A stretch of 43,809 nt of DNA from an uncultured Polaribacter sp. (GCF_947495205.1 NZ_CANLXV010000017.1:1-43809); one strand, 5' to 3'; positions 28,148-36,874 are shown, numbered from the stretch's first letter. Numbers and translations: made by a program. The notes: generated by a model not told the origin, from the letters alone.

Positions 28148-29278
28148 CTATAATCTATTATCCATTTGTTTTACCATTTTATCTTTCCATTCTCTAAAAT
28201 CTCCAGCTAAAATATGTTTTCTTGCTTCTCTAGATAACCAAACATAAAAGCCTAAATTATGTATCGATGCAATTTGTTTTCCTAGCATTTCTTTTGCAGC
28301 GAATAAATGACGTAAATAGGCTTTTGAATAAATTAAATCTACGGCTGTAATTCCCATTGGGTCTATTGGAGAAAAATCATCTGCCCATTTTTTATTTTTG
28401 ATATTAATGCTTCCATGTGCAGTAAACAACATACCGTTTCTTGCATTTCTTGTTGGCATAACACAATCAAACATATCTATACCCAATGCAATATTTTCTA
28501 AAATATTAATTGGTGTACCTACTCCCATTAAATAACGTGGCTTGTCTTCTGGTAAAACTTCGGTTACCACCTCTGTCATGGCATACATTTCTTCTGCGGG
28601 TTCACCTACAGAAAGACCGCCAATTGCATTGGCTTGCTGATTTGAGTTTGCAATATATTCTGCAGATTGTCTTCTTAAATCTTTATAGGTACTTCCTTGC
28701 ACAATTGGCATAAACGTTTGCTCAAAACCATATTTATATGGTAGTTTTTCTAAATGATTAATACATCTATCTAACCACCTATGCGTCATATGCATAGAAC
28801 GTTTTGCATAATTATATTCACAAGGGTAAGGTGTACACTCATCAAAAGCCATAATAATATCTGCACCAATTGTTCTTTGCGTTTCCATAACGTTTTCTGG
28901 TGTAAAAAAGTGCATAGAACCATCTATATGACTTTTAAATTTTACACCTTCTTCGTTAATTTTTCTACGTCCAGAGAGTGAATATACTTGGTAACCACCA
29001 GAATCTGTAAGAATATTTCTATCCCAATTCATAAACTTGTGTAAACCACCTGCTTTTTCTAAAATTTCTAAACCTGGTCTTAAAAACAAATGGTAAGTAT
29101 TTCCTAGGATAATATCTGGATTTACTTGTTGTTTTAATTCGGTTTGATGTACGCCTTTTACAGTACCAACTGTACCTACAGGCATAAATATTGGCGTTTC
29201 TATTGTGCCATGGTCTGTAGTAATAACGCCTGCTCTGGCTTTACTCTTAGAATCTGTTGTTTTTAGGTTGAATTTCAT
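28148..29278 (-). CDS. tgt: Queuine tRNA-ribosyltransferase
   Basis: About 376 residues from the ATG giving 'MKFNLKTTDSKSKARAGVIT'. Ten further in-frame codons upstream are excluded because a TATATTTG promoter box lies there. The enzyme exchanges guanine-34 of Asp, Asn, His and Tyr tRNAs for a 7-deazaguanine. It shows 'MPVGTVGTVKGV', 'ILGNTYHLFLRPG', catalytic 'NILTDSGGYQVYSL', 'MAFDECTPYP', 'QGSTYKDLRRQSAEYI', 'GGLSVGE' and the second catalytic Asp in 'GIDMFDCVMPTRNARNG'. The zinc-binding Cys-x-Cys-x2-Cys-His found in many Tgts is not evident near the C-terminus; that region reads 'AVDLIYSKAYLRHLFAAKEMLG'. That is worth a check against family members. Confidence 0.96.
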   Translation of the reverse strand: MKFNLKTTDSKSKARAGVITTDHGTIETPIFMPVGTVGTVKGVHQTELKQQVNPDIILGNTYHLFLRPGLEILEKAGGLHKFMNWDRNILTDSGGYQVYSLSGRRKINEEGVKFKSHIDGSMHFFTPENVMETQRTIGADIIMAFDECTPYPCEYNYAKRSMHMTHRWLDRCINHLEKLPYKYGFEQTFMPIVQGSTYKDLRRQSAEYIANSNQQANAIGGLSVGEPAEEMYAMTEVVTEVLPEDKPRYLMGVGTPINILENIALGIDMFDCVMPTRNARNGMLFTAHGSINIKNKKWADDFSPIDPMGITAVDLIYSKAYLRHLFAAKEMLGKQIASIHNLGFYVWLSREARKHILAGDFREWKDKMVKQMDNRL

Positions 29279-29284
29279 TGTGGG

Positions 29285-29292
29285 CAAATATA
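29285..29292 (-). promoter_or_regulatory. -7 box of tgt
   Basis: TATATTTG on the minus strand is an exact TAnnTTTG match, only 6 nt before the tgt ATG, so the transcript may be leaderless. This decides the start codon. Confidence 0.5.
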
Positions 29293-29381
29293 CCATTATT
29301 GTAAGCAATGAAAAATTAAATAATTTGTAATTTTTTAAGGTGAAACAACTTTTGAATTATTGATTTTGTTGGCAATAATGT

Positions 29382-29476
29382 GCGTTAAGGATTGAACGGT
29401 TTGTTTGAGCTCTTGCGCTTTTTTGCGCAAAGCGAGTAGTGAAAGCCTGACCACGCTTTTTTGCGTGGGAACGCCC
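29382..29476. ncRNA. Structured RNA-like repeat, copy 1
   Basis: Conserved cores (plus-strand reading) are GCGTTA...GATTGAACGG...GAGCTC and AGCGAGTAGTGAAAGCC, shared with copy 2 at 39795. Between them sits hairpin TTGCGC-T6-GCGCAA (29413-29430); after the second core sits CCACGC-T6-GCGTGG (29451-29468). The ends pair, GCGTT with AACGC. It begins 8 bp after the rluF-like stop codon on the minus strand. The class may be the Flavo-1 RNA motif known from Flavobacteria, but I cannot run a covariance search. The transcribed strand is undetermined. Confidence 0.6.
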
Positions 29477-29484
29477 AAATAAAA

Positions 29485-30393
29485 CTACCTGCGTTTCTTT
29501 TTAGATGAAAAACTAGTATTTTTTCTTTTGTTTTTTGGTGATGATTTTCTAAACGATGCACTTTTTTTATTGAAGGCATTTTTAGTTGGTGCTGGTTTTT
29601 TCTTAGAAACTTTTGGCTTGGGTTTTTCTTTTATAACGGAAGCTTCTTGGGTTTTAGAAGAAGTTGCAATCATTTTATTGATTTGTTGCATTTCTTGGTC
29701 TGTTAACTCACGCCAATCACCAGTTTGTAGATAACCTAATTCTACATTCATTATTCTGGTTCTTTTTAACTTGGTTACTTCATAGTCTAAATATTCGCAC
29801 ATTCTACGAATTTGTCTGTTTAAACCTTGTGTTAAAATGATTTTAAAAATTTTGTCGCTTACTTTTTCTACCAGACATTTATTGGTTATTGTGCCTAAAA
29901 TAGGAATTCCACTGCCCATTTTTTCTATAAAATCTGGCGTAATAGATTTATTTACAGAAACAAAATATTCTTTCTCGTGATTGTTACCTGCGCGCAAAAT
30001 TTTGTTTACAATATCACCATCATTTGTTAAAAAAATTAAGCCTTCAGAAGGCTTGTCTAAACGCCCAATTGGAAATAACCTTTCTGGATGATTGATATGT
30101 TTTACAATATTATTAGGTTCTCTGCCGTCTGTTGTAGATACAATACCAATAGGTTTATTTAAGGCTATATAAAGGGTTTTGTTTTGGGGTTTTACCAACC
30201 TGCCATCTAACTTTACTACATCTTTTTTACCAACTCTGTTGCCTAATTGTGTGGGTTTTCCATTTATGGTAACTCTTCCTTCGTTAATAAAACGTTCTGC
30301 TTCTCTTCTAGAGCAAATTCCAGAAGAACTAATGTATTTATTAAGATTTGTGGTTTGTTGGTTATTGGTGTCCAAAGAAAAAAATTTTGACAA
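29485..30393 (-). CDS. rluF: RluF-like 23S rRNA pseudouridine synthase with Lys-rich tail
   Basis: 302 residues. An S4 domain ('[29 protein letters not shown]', about 17-65) precedes the RsuA/RluF catalytic domain with the Asp motif '[21 protein letters not shown]' and '[14 protein letters not shown]'. The latter is characteristic of the RluB/E/F group that isomerises uridines in 23S rRNA. Residues ~243-302 form a Lys/Ser-rich tail, common in Bacteroidota. The frame has no ATG at its start. The TTG at 30391-30393 forms part of a TATTTTTG promoter-like box, so the TTG at 30373-30375 may be the real start. The structured repeat follows the stop. Confidence 0.9.
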   Translation of the reverse strand: MSKFFSLDTNNQQTTNLNKYISSSGICSRREAERFINEGRVTINGKPTQLGNRVGKKDVVKLDGRLVKPQNKTLYIALNKPIGIVSTTDGREPNNIVKHINHPERLFPIGRLDKPSEGLIFLTNDGDIVNKILRAGNNHEKEYFVSVNKSITPDFIEKMGSGIPILGTITNKCLVEKVSDKIFKIILTQGLNRQIRRMCEYLDYEVTKLKRTRIMNVELGYLQTGDWRELTDQEMQQINKMIATSSKTQEASVIKEKPKPKVSKKKPAPTKNAFNKKSASFRKSSPKNKRKNTSFSSKKKRR

Positions 30394-30398
30394 AAATA
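30391..30398 (-). promoter_or_regulatory. -7 box of the rluF-like gene
   Basis: TATTTTTG on the minus strand fits TAnnTTTG. It overlaps the outermost candidate TTG start, which favours the inner TTG (30375). Confidence 0.35.
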
Positions 30399-30480
30399 AA
30401 CATTAATTGCTGATGTTTTTTTTGAGCGTTCTTTTTTTATTGAAATTTATAAAAAGTCTGCTAAAATAAATTAAGTGAAA

Positions 30481-30503
30481 AGAAAATTTGTGCTAAATTT
30501 TCT
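30481..30503 (-). terminator. Possible AT-rich terminator of the BglX-like gene
   Basis: The hairpin AGAAAATTT/AAATTTTCT with a 5-nt loop lies 56 bp after the stop of the minus-strand GH3 gene. It is weak because the stem is AT-only apart from two pairs. Confidence 0.3.
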
Positions 30504-30558
30504 ATGAGAACTATTTGTATTTTTTATTTTTTCAATTGGTTTTATGGATTTTAAATAG

Positions 30559-32853
30559 TTAGTCAATCAATTCAAAAGAATCTACCAGACTTGTTTTAGA
30601 GCTTCCTCCTACAAATACCTTAAACGCTCCTACCTCTGCTTCCCATTTATTATTTGCAGTATAAAATTCTAAGGTTTTTGAATCTATCGTAAAATTAACT
30701 TCTTTAGATTCGCCTGGTTTTAAAGCTATTATTTTAAAACCTTTTAACTCTTTTACTGGTCTTATAATACTTGCATATAAATCTTGTATATACAGTTGCA
30801 CAACTTCTTTACCTTTATAATTACCTGTATTTTTTAGGGTGAAAGTTACTTTTATATTGCCTTTTTTATCTAAACTTTTGGCGCTTAATTTTAAGTTATT
30901 GTATGTAAAAGTGGTATAACTTAAACCATAACCAAATTCATATAATGGTTCATTAGAAATGTCTCCATAATGCGACCAAAACACAGTATTAGCATCGTGA
31001 TCTGATGTTTTGGGCCTTCCTGTATTTTTGTAATTGTAATAAATTGGCACTTGCCCAACGTGTTTTGGAAAAGTCATTGGTAATTTTCCTGAAGGATTAT
31101 AATCGCCATATAAAACTTGGGCAATTGCATTACCACTTTGTGTGCCTAATTGCCATGCTTCTACTATTGATGGCAGATTATCATTTGCCCAATTAATGGT
31201 TAATGGACGGCCATTCATCATTACCAATACTATATTTTGATTTACCTTATAAACAGCTTCTAACAGCTCTTGTTGAAAACTTGGTAAACCAAGATTTACC
31301 CTACTTCTGCCTTCACCAGATTGAAAACCATATTCTCCTAAAACCATAATTACAACATCTTTATTTTTTGCTGCATTTAGGGCTTCATTAAATCCGGTTT
31401 TATCTTTGTTATTAATTTTTATTTCTTTTACAAATGTTGGTGTTCCTGTATATAATTTTGGTCCAGAAGCAAACGTTATATTATTGCTAGAATGTGCTTT
31501 TAAACCTTCTATTACAGAAATTGCTGTATTATCTTCTGAAGCCAACCTCCAACTGCCTAAAGGACTCGTTTTATCGTCTGCCAAATCTCCAATAACTGCA
31601 ATGTTTAAACCTTGTTTTTTTAGAGGTAATAAATTGGTGCTGTTTTTTAATAAAACAATAGATTTTTTTGCCATGTTTAATGCTCCTGCATGTAGTTTTT
31701 TACTACCTAGTACTTTTTTTTCTCTTTCCTCATTGCAATATTTATAGGGATCATCAAATAAACCCAACTCAAATTTAACTTTTAAAATTCTAGCTGCAGC
31801 CTGATTAATTAAAGTTTCTTTTACTTTACCATCTTTTACTAACTTTGCTAAATGATTTACATAGGCATAAGATTCCATATCCATATCTGAGCCTGCTTTA
31901 ATAGCAATTTCTGCAGCATGTTTGTTATCTTTTGCATAACCATGTGCAATCATTTCTTTAATAGAGCCCCAATCAGAAACCACAAAACCTTTAAAACCCC
32001 ACTCTTCTTTTAAAATAGTTCTTTGTAAGTGTGCATTACCTGTTGCTGGTTTGCCATCTACATCATTAAAAGCGTTCATAAACGTTTTAACACCAGCATC
32101 TTTTGCTGCTTTAAAAGGCGGTAAAATTGTATTTCTTAATGTAGACGGATTTACTTCTGTAGTATTATATTCTTTACCAGCTTCTGCAAAACCATAAGCA
32201 GCAAAATGTTTTGCACAAGCTGCAATTGTATTGTGTGCAGATAAATCGTTTCCTTGAAAACCTTCTACTCTTGCTTTTGCTATTAAAGATCCTAAGTAGG
32301 TATCTTCTCCTGCGCCTTCCATAACTCGTCCCCATCTTGCATCTCTAGAAATATCTACCATTGGTGCAAAAGTCCAATTAATACCTTCTGCAGATGCTTC
32401 TATTGCTGCGTTTCTTGCAGATGCTTTTATAGCTTCTAAATCCCAACTTGCTGCTTCTGCAAGTGGAATTGGAGCAAGTGTTTTATGTCCGTGAATTACA
32501 TCAAAACCAATTATTAAAGGAATACCTAATCTTGTTTCTTCTACTGCTATTTTTTGAACTGCTTTTACGTTTTTTACACCACGTACATTTAACATAGAAC
32601 CCACCAAACCGTTTTTTAAGTCTTGGTACTTTTTGGCTGCATTTCCATTTTTTGGCGTTGGCCCAGTAACATCCCAAAAACCATTGTATTGGTTCATTTG
32701 ACCAATCTTTTCTTCTAAAGTCATTAAATTTAAAAGAGCATCTACTTTTTGGTCTACTTTAGACTTTATGGCTTGATTTTTAGGTGAATTGCAGCTAACA
32801 AAACCTAATATGGTAAATGCCAAAATGTGTATAAATTTAACACTTTTATTCAT
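30559..32853 (-). CDS. bglX: Glycoside hydrolase family 3 beta-glucosidase, BglX type (lipoprotein)
   Basis: 764 residues, close to E. coli BglX length. The N-terminus has a lipobox 'ILGFVSC', so it is lipid-anchored, probably facing the periplasm or surface. The GH3 barrel shows 'QMNQYNGFW', 'GIPLIIGFDVIHGHKT', 'ARDARWGRVMEGAGEDTYLG'-like 'SRDARWGRVMEGAGEDTY', 'AACAKHFAAYG' and the nucleophile segment 'GFVVSDWGSIKEM' (Asp). The C-terminal alpha/beta domain has 'VIMVLGEYGFQSGEGRSR', and a fibronectin-like domain ends it. It likely releases glucose or xylose from oligosaccharides as the last gene of the xylose locus. It is separated from the other GH3 by the nuclease insert. Confidence 0.93.
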   Translation of the reverse strand: MNKSVKFIHILAFTILGFVSCNSPKNQAIKSKVDQKVDALLNLMTLEEKIGQMNQYNGFWDVTGPTPKNGNAAKKYQDLKNGLVGSMLNVRGVKNVKAVQKIAVEETRLGIPLIIGFDVIHGHKTLAPIPLAEAASWDLEAIKASARNAAIEASAEGINWTFAPMVDISRDARWGRVMEGAGEDTYLGSLIAKARVEGFQGNDLSAHNTIAACAKHFAAYGFAEAGKEYNTTEVNPSTLRNTILPPFKAAKDAGVKTFMNAFNDVDGKPATGNAHLQRTILKEEWGFKGFVVSDWGSIKEMIAHGYAKDNKHAAEIAIKAGSDMDMESYAYVNHLAKLVKDGKVKETLINQAAARILKVKFELGLFDDPYKYCNEEREKKVLGSKKLHAGALNMAKKSIVLLKNSTNLLPLKKQGLNIAVIGDLADDKTSPLGSWRLASEDNTAISVIEGLKAHSSNNITFASGPKLYTGTPTFVKEIKINNKDKTGFNEALNAAKNKDVVIMVLGEYGFQSGEGRSRVNLGLPSFQQELLEAVYKVNQNIVLVMMNGRPLTINWANDNLPSIVEAWQLGTQSGNAIAQVLYGDYNPSGKLPMTFPKHVGQVPIYYNYKNTGRPKTSDHDANTVFWSHYGDISNEPLYEFGYGLSYTTFTYNNLKLSAKSLDKKGNIKVTFTLKNTGNYKGKEVVQLYIQDLYASIIRPVKELKGFKIIALKPGESKEVNFTIDSKTLEFYTANNKWEAEVGAFKVFVGGSSKTSLVDSFELID

Positions 32854-32960
32854 TTTTTATATTTTAATACTAAGTTATGAAAACAATACTAATTTGCTAC
32901 CTGAAATAAATACCTTCATTTGTATAAAAAACCACCAATGTAAATTACGAGAGATAAATG

Positions 32961-32995
32961 TTTCATTTTACTAAATGATAGTTGGTAAAATGAAA
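32961..32995. promoter_or_regulatory. Inverted repeat, possible operator (left copy)
   Basis: TTTCATTTTAC-N13-GTAAAATGAAA is a perfect 11-bp inverted repeat about 108 bp upstream of the BglX-like start. The same repeat occurs at 34131-34165 in the right direct-repeat copy. It has no T tract, so an operator is as likely as a terminator. Confidence 0.4.
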
Positions 32996-33147
32996 AACAG
33001 TAATAAGTGCTAGTTTTTACACTACTTAATTTATTGCAATTAATTATTTATAGTTACTATTTTAGAAATTACAGTTTCATCTTTTAAATTTATAGGTTGT
33101 TTGCCACCAACACTTACAATAATTTTACCTGTATTAAACACAGCATT
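32961..33147. repeat. 187-bp direct repeat, left copy
   Basis: Matches 34131-34317 over 187 bp with two mismatches (t/g at 32972 and t/c at 33060), an offset of 1170 bp. It contains the last ~35 codons of the GH3-PA14 gene plus its 3' flank. This left copy is attached to a foreign ORF rather than to a GH3 gene. Confidence 0.92.
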
Positions 33148-33492
33148 AATTTCTAAATGGTAAACTTTATTTTTAAACTTTCCTTCAGATAAAATTTTAT
33201 AAATCATTTTGTATGAAACTGCATAGTCATTATTTAAACTAGTAATTTTAAATGATTCCCATTGAATTTCTGTTCTAGTTTTAGGATATTTTTTCAAATA
33301 TTCAGTTGTTTGGGATTTAATCTCAGATAGCGTTAAGTTTGTTTTATTATACCATTTATCTACAATTGGATTTATATAATTATCTAAATCGTTAATGTTT
33401 CCATTATCAATGGTCTTATAGTATTCTGATACTTTTTGTTTTATGTCTTTTTCAATGTTGTTGCTCAAAATAATAAAAACTGAAAAATGCAA
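33040..33492 (-). pseudogene. Chimeric ORF: NTF2-like fragment fused in frame to the GH3 C-terminal tail
   Basis: A 150-codon frame starting at TTG, overlapping the upstream nuclease gene by 41 bp in another frame. Residues ~10-115 ('IEKDIKQKVSEYYKTIDNGN', 'PIVDKWYNKTNLTLSEIKSQ', 'WESFKITSLNNDYAVSYKM') read like an NTF2/SnoaL-type domain as found outside the membrane in Bacteroidota proteins. Residues 116-150 are, with one Ile/Val change, the C-terminus of the GH3-PA14 enzyme. The native 3' end of this gene is therefore lost and replaced by copied GH3 sequence. Possibly it was the C-terminal part of the nuclease protein before a one-base frameshift. It may be translated, but I treat it as a broken gene. 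Confidence 0.7.
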
Positions 33493-34075
33493 TTATTAAT
33501 ACAAAAAGAAATGCAACACTAAATTTGACGTTCTTTCTTTTATTAATTATTGGCTTAATTTTTTCTTCTTTATTTACCCTTTTTTCATTGAGAGAAGCTT
33601 CCTTAATTGAATGACTACTTTTTAGGTTTAGCTCGTTAATATCAATTGTTCTTTTATTGACTTTAAATTTTCGAAGAAATGATGGATAAAGTTCAAGATA
33701 AATAAGCTCAGATAAAGGAATTAAGCTTATGTTATTTGGTTCTGAAGGTTTTCCTATGTAACCAATCACAATAAAAATTGGAATTTGCTCGGTTTGTTGG
33801 ATTTTCTTAAACCTCTCTAATTGATTGACACTCATAATTTCAATCTTATCATTCAAATTGAAGTTTGAACGGTATTTTGCCTCAATATAAAATTCTTGTT
33901 GAGTGTTTTTACATCTAAACTTAAAATCAGGTTTTAAAGTATCTTCTGAGTATCTTGATTTATTTTGTTCAAAATTATTAGTTCTATGAACTAATTTGTA
34001 TTCTTTTTCATTAAATAATTCATTTTCAACGAAATTTTCAAATTCTTCTCCTTTTTCAAATGATGTATAGTTCAC
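33452..34075 (-). CDS. Membrane-anchored PD-(D/E)XK nuclease-like protein
   Basis: 207 residues. The N-terminal domain has the restriction-endonuclease core: helix with Glu ('GEEFENFVENEL', 11-20), 'KPDFKF' with Asp50, and 'FYIEAKYRS' with Glu65 and Lys67, i.e. PD-x14-EAK. A following segment 'PIFIVIGYIGKPSEPNNISLIPLSEL' fits the fold's later strands. After a Lys/Glu-rich linker comes one hydrophobic segment, 'VKFSVAFLFVLIIAFFSFYYF' (~183-203), at the very C-terminus, so the nuclease would face the cytoplasm. No methylase or partner gene is present. It lies within the 1-kb insert bounded by direct repeats. A role in defence is possible but inferred. Confidence 0.8.
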   Translation of the reverse strand: MNYTSFEKGEEFENFVENELFNEKEYKLVHRTNNFEQNKSRYSEDTLKPDFKFRCKNTQQEFYIEAKYRSNFNLNDKIEIMSVNQLERFKKIQQTEQIPIFIVIGYIGKPSEPNNISLIPLSELIYLELYPSFLRKFKVNKRTIDINELNLKSSHSIKEASLNEKRVNKEEKIKPIINKRKNVKFSVAFLFVLIIAFFSFYYFEQQH

Positions 34076-34130
34076 TTTTTTTAATTATTGTTAATAGTTC
34101 TTTTTTAATAACACAAAACAGTTAAAATGA

Positions 34131-34165
34131 TTTCATTTTACGAAATGATAGTTGGTAAAATGAAA
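34131..34165. promoter_or_regulatory. Inverted repeat, possible operator or terminator (right copy)
   Basis: TTTCATTTTAC-N13-GTAAAATGAAA, 45 bp after the GH3-PA14 stop codon and 56 bp before the nuclease start. The two copies differ only in the loop (ta/ga). Confidence 0.4.
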
Positions 34166-34317
34166 AACAGTAATAAGTGCTAGTTTTTACACTACTTAAT
34201 TTATTGCAATTAATTATTTATAGTTACTACTTTAGAAATTACAGTTTCATCTTTTAAATTTATAGGTTGTTTGCCACCAACACTTACAATAATTTTACCT
34301 GTATTAAACACAGCATT
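34131..34317. repeat. 187-bp direct repeat, right copy (native GH3 3' end)
   Basis: The original context: the last 35 codons of the GH3-PA14 gene and about 79 bp of its 3' flank. The left copy at 32961 duplicates it. Confidence 0.92.
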
Positions 34318-36855
34318 TCCACTGCTATTTAATTGTGCATATTGTTTTGGTGAAATTGTAAAAGCAATTGTTTTTGTTTCTCCTACCTTTAAGTGTATTC
34401 TTTTAAAACCTACTAAAGATCTTATTGGAGCATCATTTTTACTATCTATATGACTAATATACAATTGTACAACTTCATCACCGGCCATTTTACCAGAATT
34501 GGTAACATTTACACTTAAGGCAATTGGTGTTTCTTTAGCAATGTTATCTTCTAGAACCAAGTTGCTATATTTAAAAGTTGTGTAACTTAATCCATGACCA
34601 AATTGAAACAAAGGATCACCTTTAAAATACTTATATGTTCTATTTTGCATTGTGTAAGACTGAAAATCTGGCAAGTCTTTTAGAGATTTATAAAAAGTTA
34701 TGGGTAATCTACCAGCAGGATTGTAATCACCAAATAAAACATCTGCAATAGCTTTACCACCAAACTCTCCTGGATACCAAGCTTCTAAAATTCCTGATAC
34801 ATTTTTATTTGCCCAGTTAACTGCCAATGCACTACCATTCATTAAAACCAAAACTGTTGGCTTGCCTAAAGCCACCACTTTTTGCATTAATTCTAATTGT
34901 GTTTTTGGTAAAACAATATCAGATCGATCTCCTTTATCAAAACCTTCTAACAAAACAGGCATTTCTTCTCCTTCAATATCTGGAGATAAGCCTAAACACA
35001 GCACAACTACCTCAGACTTTTTAGCTACTTCTAACGCAGGTGTTATTAAATCTTTATCCATTTTAGCCCACACCAAATGTGCTTGTGGATCTGAATGAAA
35101 ATTAAAATATTCAATCTTAATTGTATTTGGTTTTCCCTTTTTTAAATCGATATCAAAATAATTGGTTCTTACTTGATGTTTTGCCGTAAACTGAAACTTT
35201 AATTTACCATTAAGATAGAATTTAACCCCATTGCTGGCTTGAAAACCTATTCTATATTTACCACTTTCTTTTGGAGTTATTTGCCCTGTCCATCTTACAG
35301 AAAAATTATCTTTCTGTAAATTTTCTACAGGTTTTTTTGGCATCCAGATAAAATTGATATCTGCGTCATTTCTAATAAATACAGGTTTTCCTTCCCAATT
35401 TTTGTTATCAAAATATTCTCCTTTTAAACCTACTTTACCATTGTTTTGTAAAAATGAAGGTGCAACTGGTTTTAGCATTGGCCAACCTTCTGCAACATGA
35501 CTACCCAAAGCATAATTTACTTTAGCATTTGGTAATTTAGCTTGAATGGCTTTTAAAGGTGTAAAAAAATGATGTGGTGTGCCATGATAATTTCCTAAAA
35601 GTGCTTGTTTAGAATCTGCATTAGGTCCTATTACTGCAATAGTGTTTATTTTTTTACTTAAAGGTAATATGTTATTATCATTTTTAAGCAAAACCATAGA
35701 CTCTTTGGCTACTTTTTCTGATAATGTATAATGCGCTTTACTTGCTACAACATTATAAGGTATTTTTGCCCAAGGTATATTGGCATCATCTTCAAACATA
35801 CCTAATTTATACCTTGCTGTAAATAATCTAATTAAAGCCTTATCTAACTGAGCTTCATCTAACATTTCTTTTAAAACAGCTTCTTGTAAATGAGGATCAT
35901 ATACATTACCACAATTTAAATCTGTACCAGAGTTTACTGCCAAAGCACCTGCTTCTGCTGGCGTTTTTGTTAAACCATGTTTGTTTGGTTCCCAAAAATC
36001 ATTAATTGCCCAACAGTCTGAGACTACATAACCCTGAAAATTCCAATCTTCTCTTAATATTTTTTGAAGTAATAAATTACTACCACAACATGCCTGATCT
36101 CTAAATCTATTATAAGCGCACATAACAGAATGTACTTTTGCCTCTATAATTGCAGCTTCAAAAGCAGGTAAATAGGTTTCGTATAAATCTCTATCTGATA
36201 CTTTATAATTGTCTGAGTGTCTTGTTTTTTCTGGTCCACTATGCACTGCATAATGTTTTGCAGTGGCAACCACCTTTAAATATTTTGGATCATTGCCTTG
36301 TAAACCTTTAATATAGTTAACGCCAATTCTACTGGTTAAATAAGGGTCTTCTCCATAAGTTTCTTGTCCACGACCCCATCTTGGATCTCTAAAAATATTA
36401 ATGTTTGGTGTCCAAAACGTTAAACCTTGATAAATACCTCTTTTTCCTTCGCTTTTAAATTTATGATGTTTTGCTCTAGCTTCATCTGAAACTGCAATAC
36501 CCATTTTATGTATTAAAGACGGATTCCAAGTTGCTCCCATACCAATTCCTTGAGGAAAAACAGTTGCTTCTCCTGCTCTTGCTACACCATGCAAACACTC
36601 ATTCCACCAATTGTATTCTGGTATATTTAGGCGTGTAATTTCTGGAGAATCATAACGCATTTGCGATATTTTCTCTTTCAAGGTCATTTTTGCTACTAAT
36701 TCTGTAGCACTTTTTTTAAACTGAATGTCATAGTTTATTGTAATTTCTTTTTTAGTTTCTCCACAAGAAACTACCATAAAAGCAAGTACTATTAAAACTA
36801 ATATTTTCTTATAAAAATTAACCAAAACATCCTTACTCTTATATTTTACATTCAT
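34210..36855 (-). CDS. GH3 beta-xylosidase/beta-glucosidase with PA14 insertion (lipoprotein)
   Basis: 881 residues. The signal region ends in a lipobox-like 'LAFMVVSC', so it is lipid-anchored. The GH3 barrel carries 'YNWWNECLHGVARAG', a motif I associate with beta-xylosidases, 'FWTPNINIFRDPRWGRGQETYGEDPYL', 'ATAKHYAVHSGPE' and the nucleophile 'GYVVSDCWAINDF' (Asp). A PA14-like carbohydrate-binding domain is inserted at about 480-600 ('GLKGEYFDNKNWEGKPV...GKYRIGFQASNGVKFYLNGK'). The second GH3 domain ('VVLCLGLSPDIEGEEM') and a fibronectin-like C-terminus follow. In the xylose locus, 20 bp after the transporter, it probably trims xylo-oligosaccharides. Its last 35 codons are duplicated in the neighbouring insert. 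Confidence 0.93.
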   Translation of the reverse strand: MNVKYKSKDVLVNFYKKILVLIVLAFMVVSCGETKKEITINYDIQFKKSATELVAKMTLKEKISQMRYDSPEITRLNIPEYNWWNECLHGVARAGEATVFPQGIGMGATWNPSLIHKMGIAVSDEARAKHHKFKSEGKRGIYQGLTFWTPNINIFRDPRWGRGQETYGEDPYLTSRIGVNYIKGLQGNDPKYLKVVATAKHYAVHSGPEKTRHSDNYKVSDRDLYETYLPAFEAAIIEAKVHSVMCAYNRFRDQACCGSNLLLQKILREDWNFQGYVVSDCWAINDFWEPNKHGLTKTPAEAGALAVNSGTDLNCGNVYDPHLQEAVLKEMLDEAQLDKALIRLFTARYKLGMFEDDANIPWAKIPYNVVASKAHYTLSEKVAKESMVLLKNDNNILPLSKKINTIAVIGPNADSKQALLGNYHGTPHHFFTPLKAIQAKLPNAKVNYALGSHVAEGWPMLKPVAPSFLQNNGKVGLKGEYFDNKNWEGKPVFIRNDADINFIWMPKKPVENLQKDNFSVRWTGQITPKESGKYRIGFQASNGVKFYLNGKLKFQFTAKHQVRTNYFDIDLKKGKPNTIKIEYFNFHSDPQAHLVWAKMDKDLITPALEVAKKSEVVVLCLGLSPDIEGEEMPVLLEGFDKGDRSDIVLPKTQLELMQKVVALGKPTVLVLMNGSALAVNWANKNVSGILEAWYPGEFGGKAIADVLFGDYNPAGRLPITFYKSLKDLPDFQSYTMQNRTYKYFKGDPLFQFGHGLSYTTFKYSNLVLEDNIAKETPIALSVNVTNSGKMAGDEVVQLYISHIDSKNDAPIRSLVGFKRIHLKVGETKTIAFTISPKQYAQLNSSGNAVFNTGKIIVSVGGKQPINLKDETVISKVVTINN

Positions 36856-36874
36856 AAATTTAAATAAAATTGGT

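Noticed and set aside
29361..29385. Sigma-54-like TGGCA...TGC near the first structured repeat
   Set aside because: The spacing between GG and GC is one base short and it overlaps the repeat core.
33148..34130. Insert as a classical transposon or integrative element
   Set aside because: It has no transposase, integrase or terminal inverted repeats; only direct repeats of GH3 sequence bound it.
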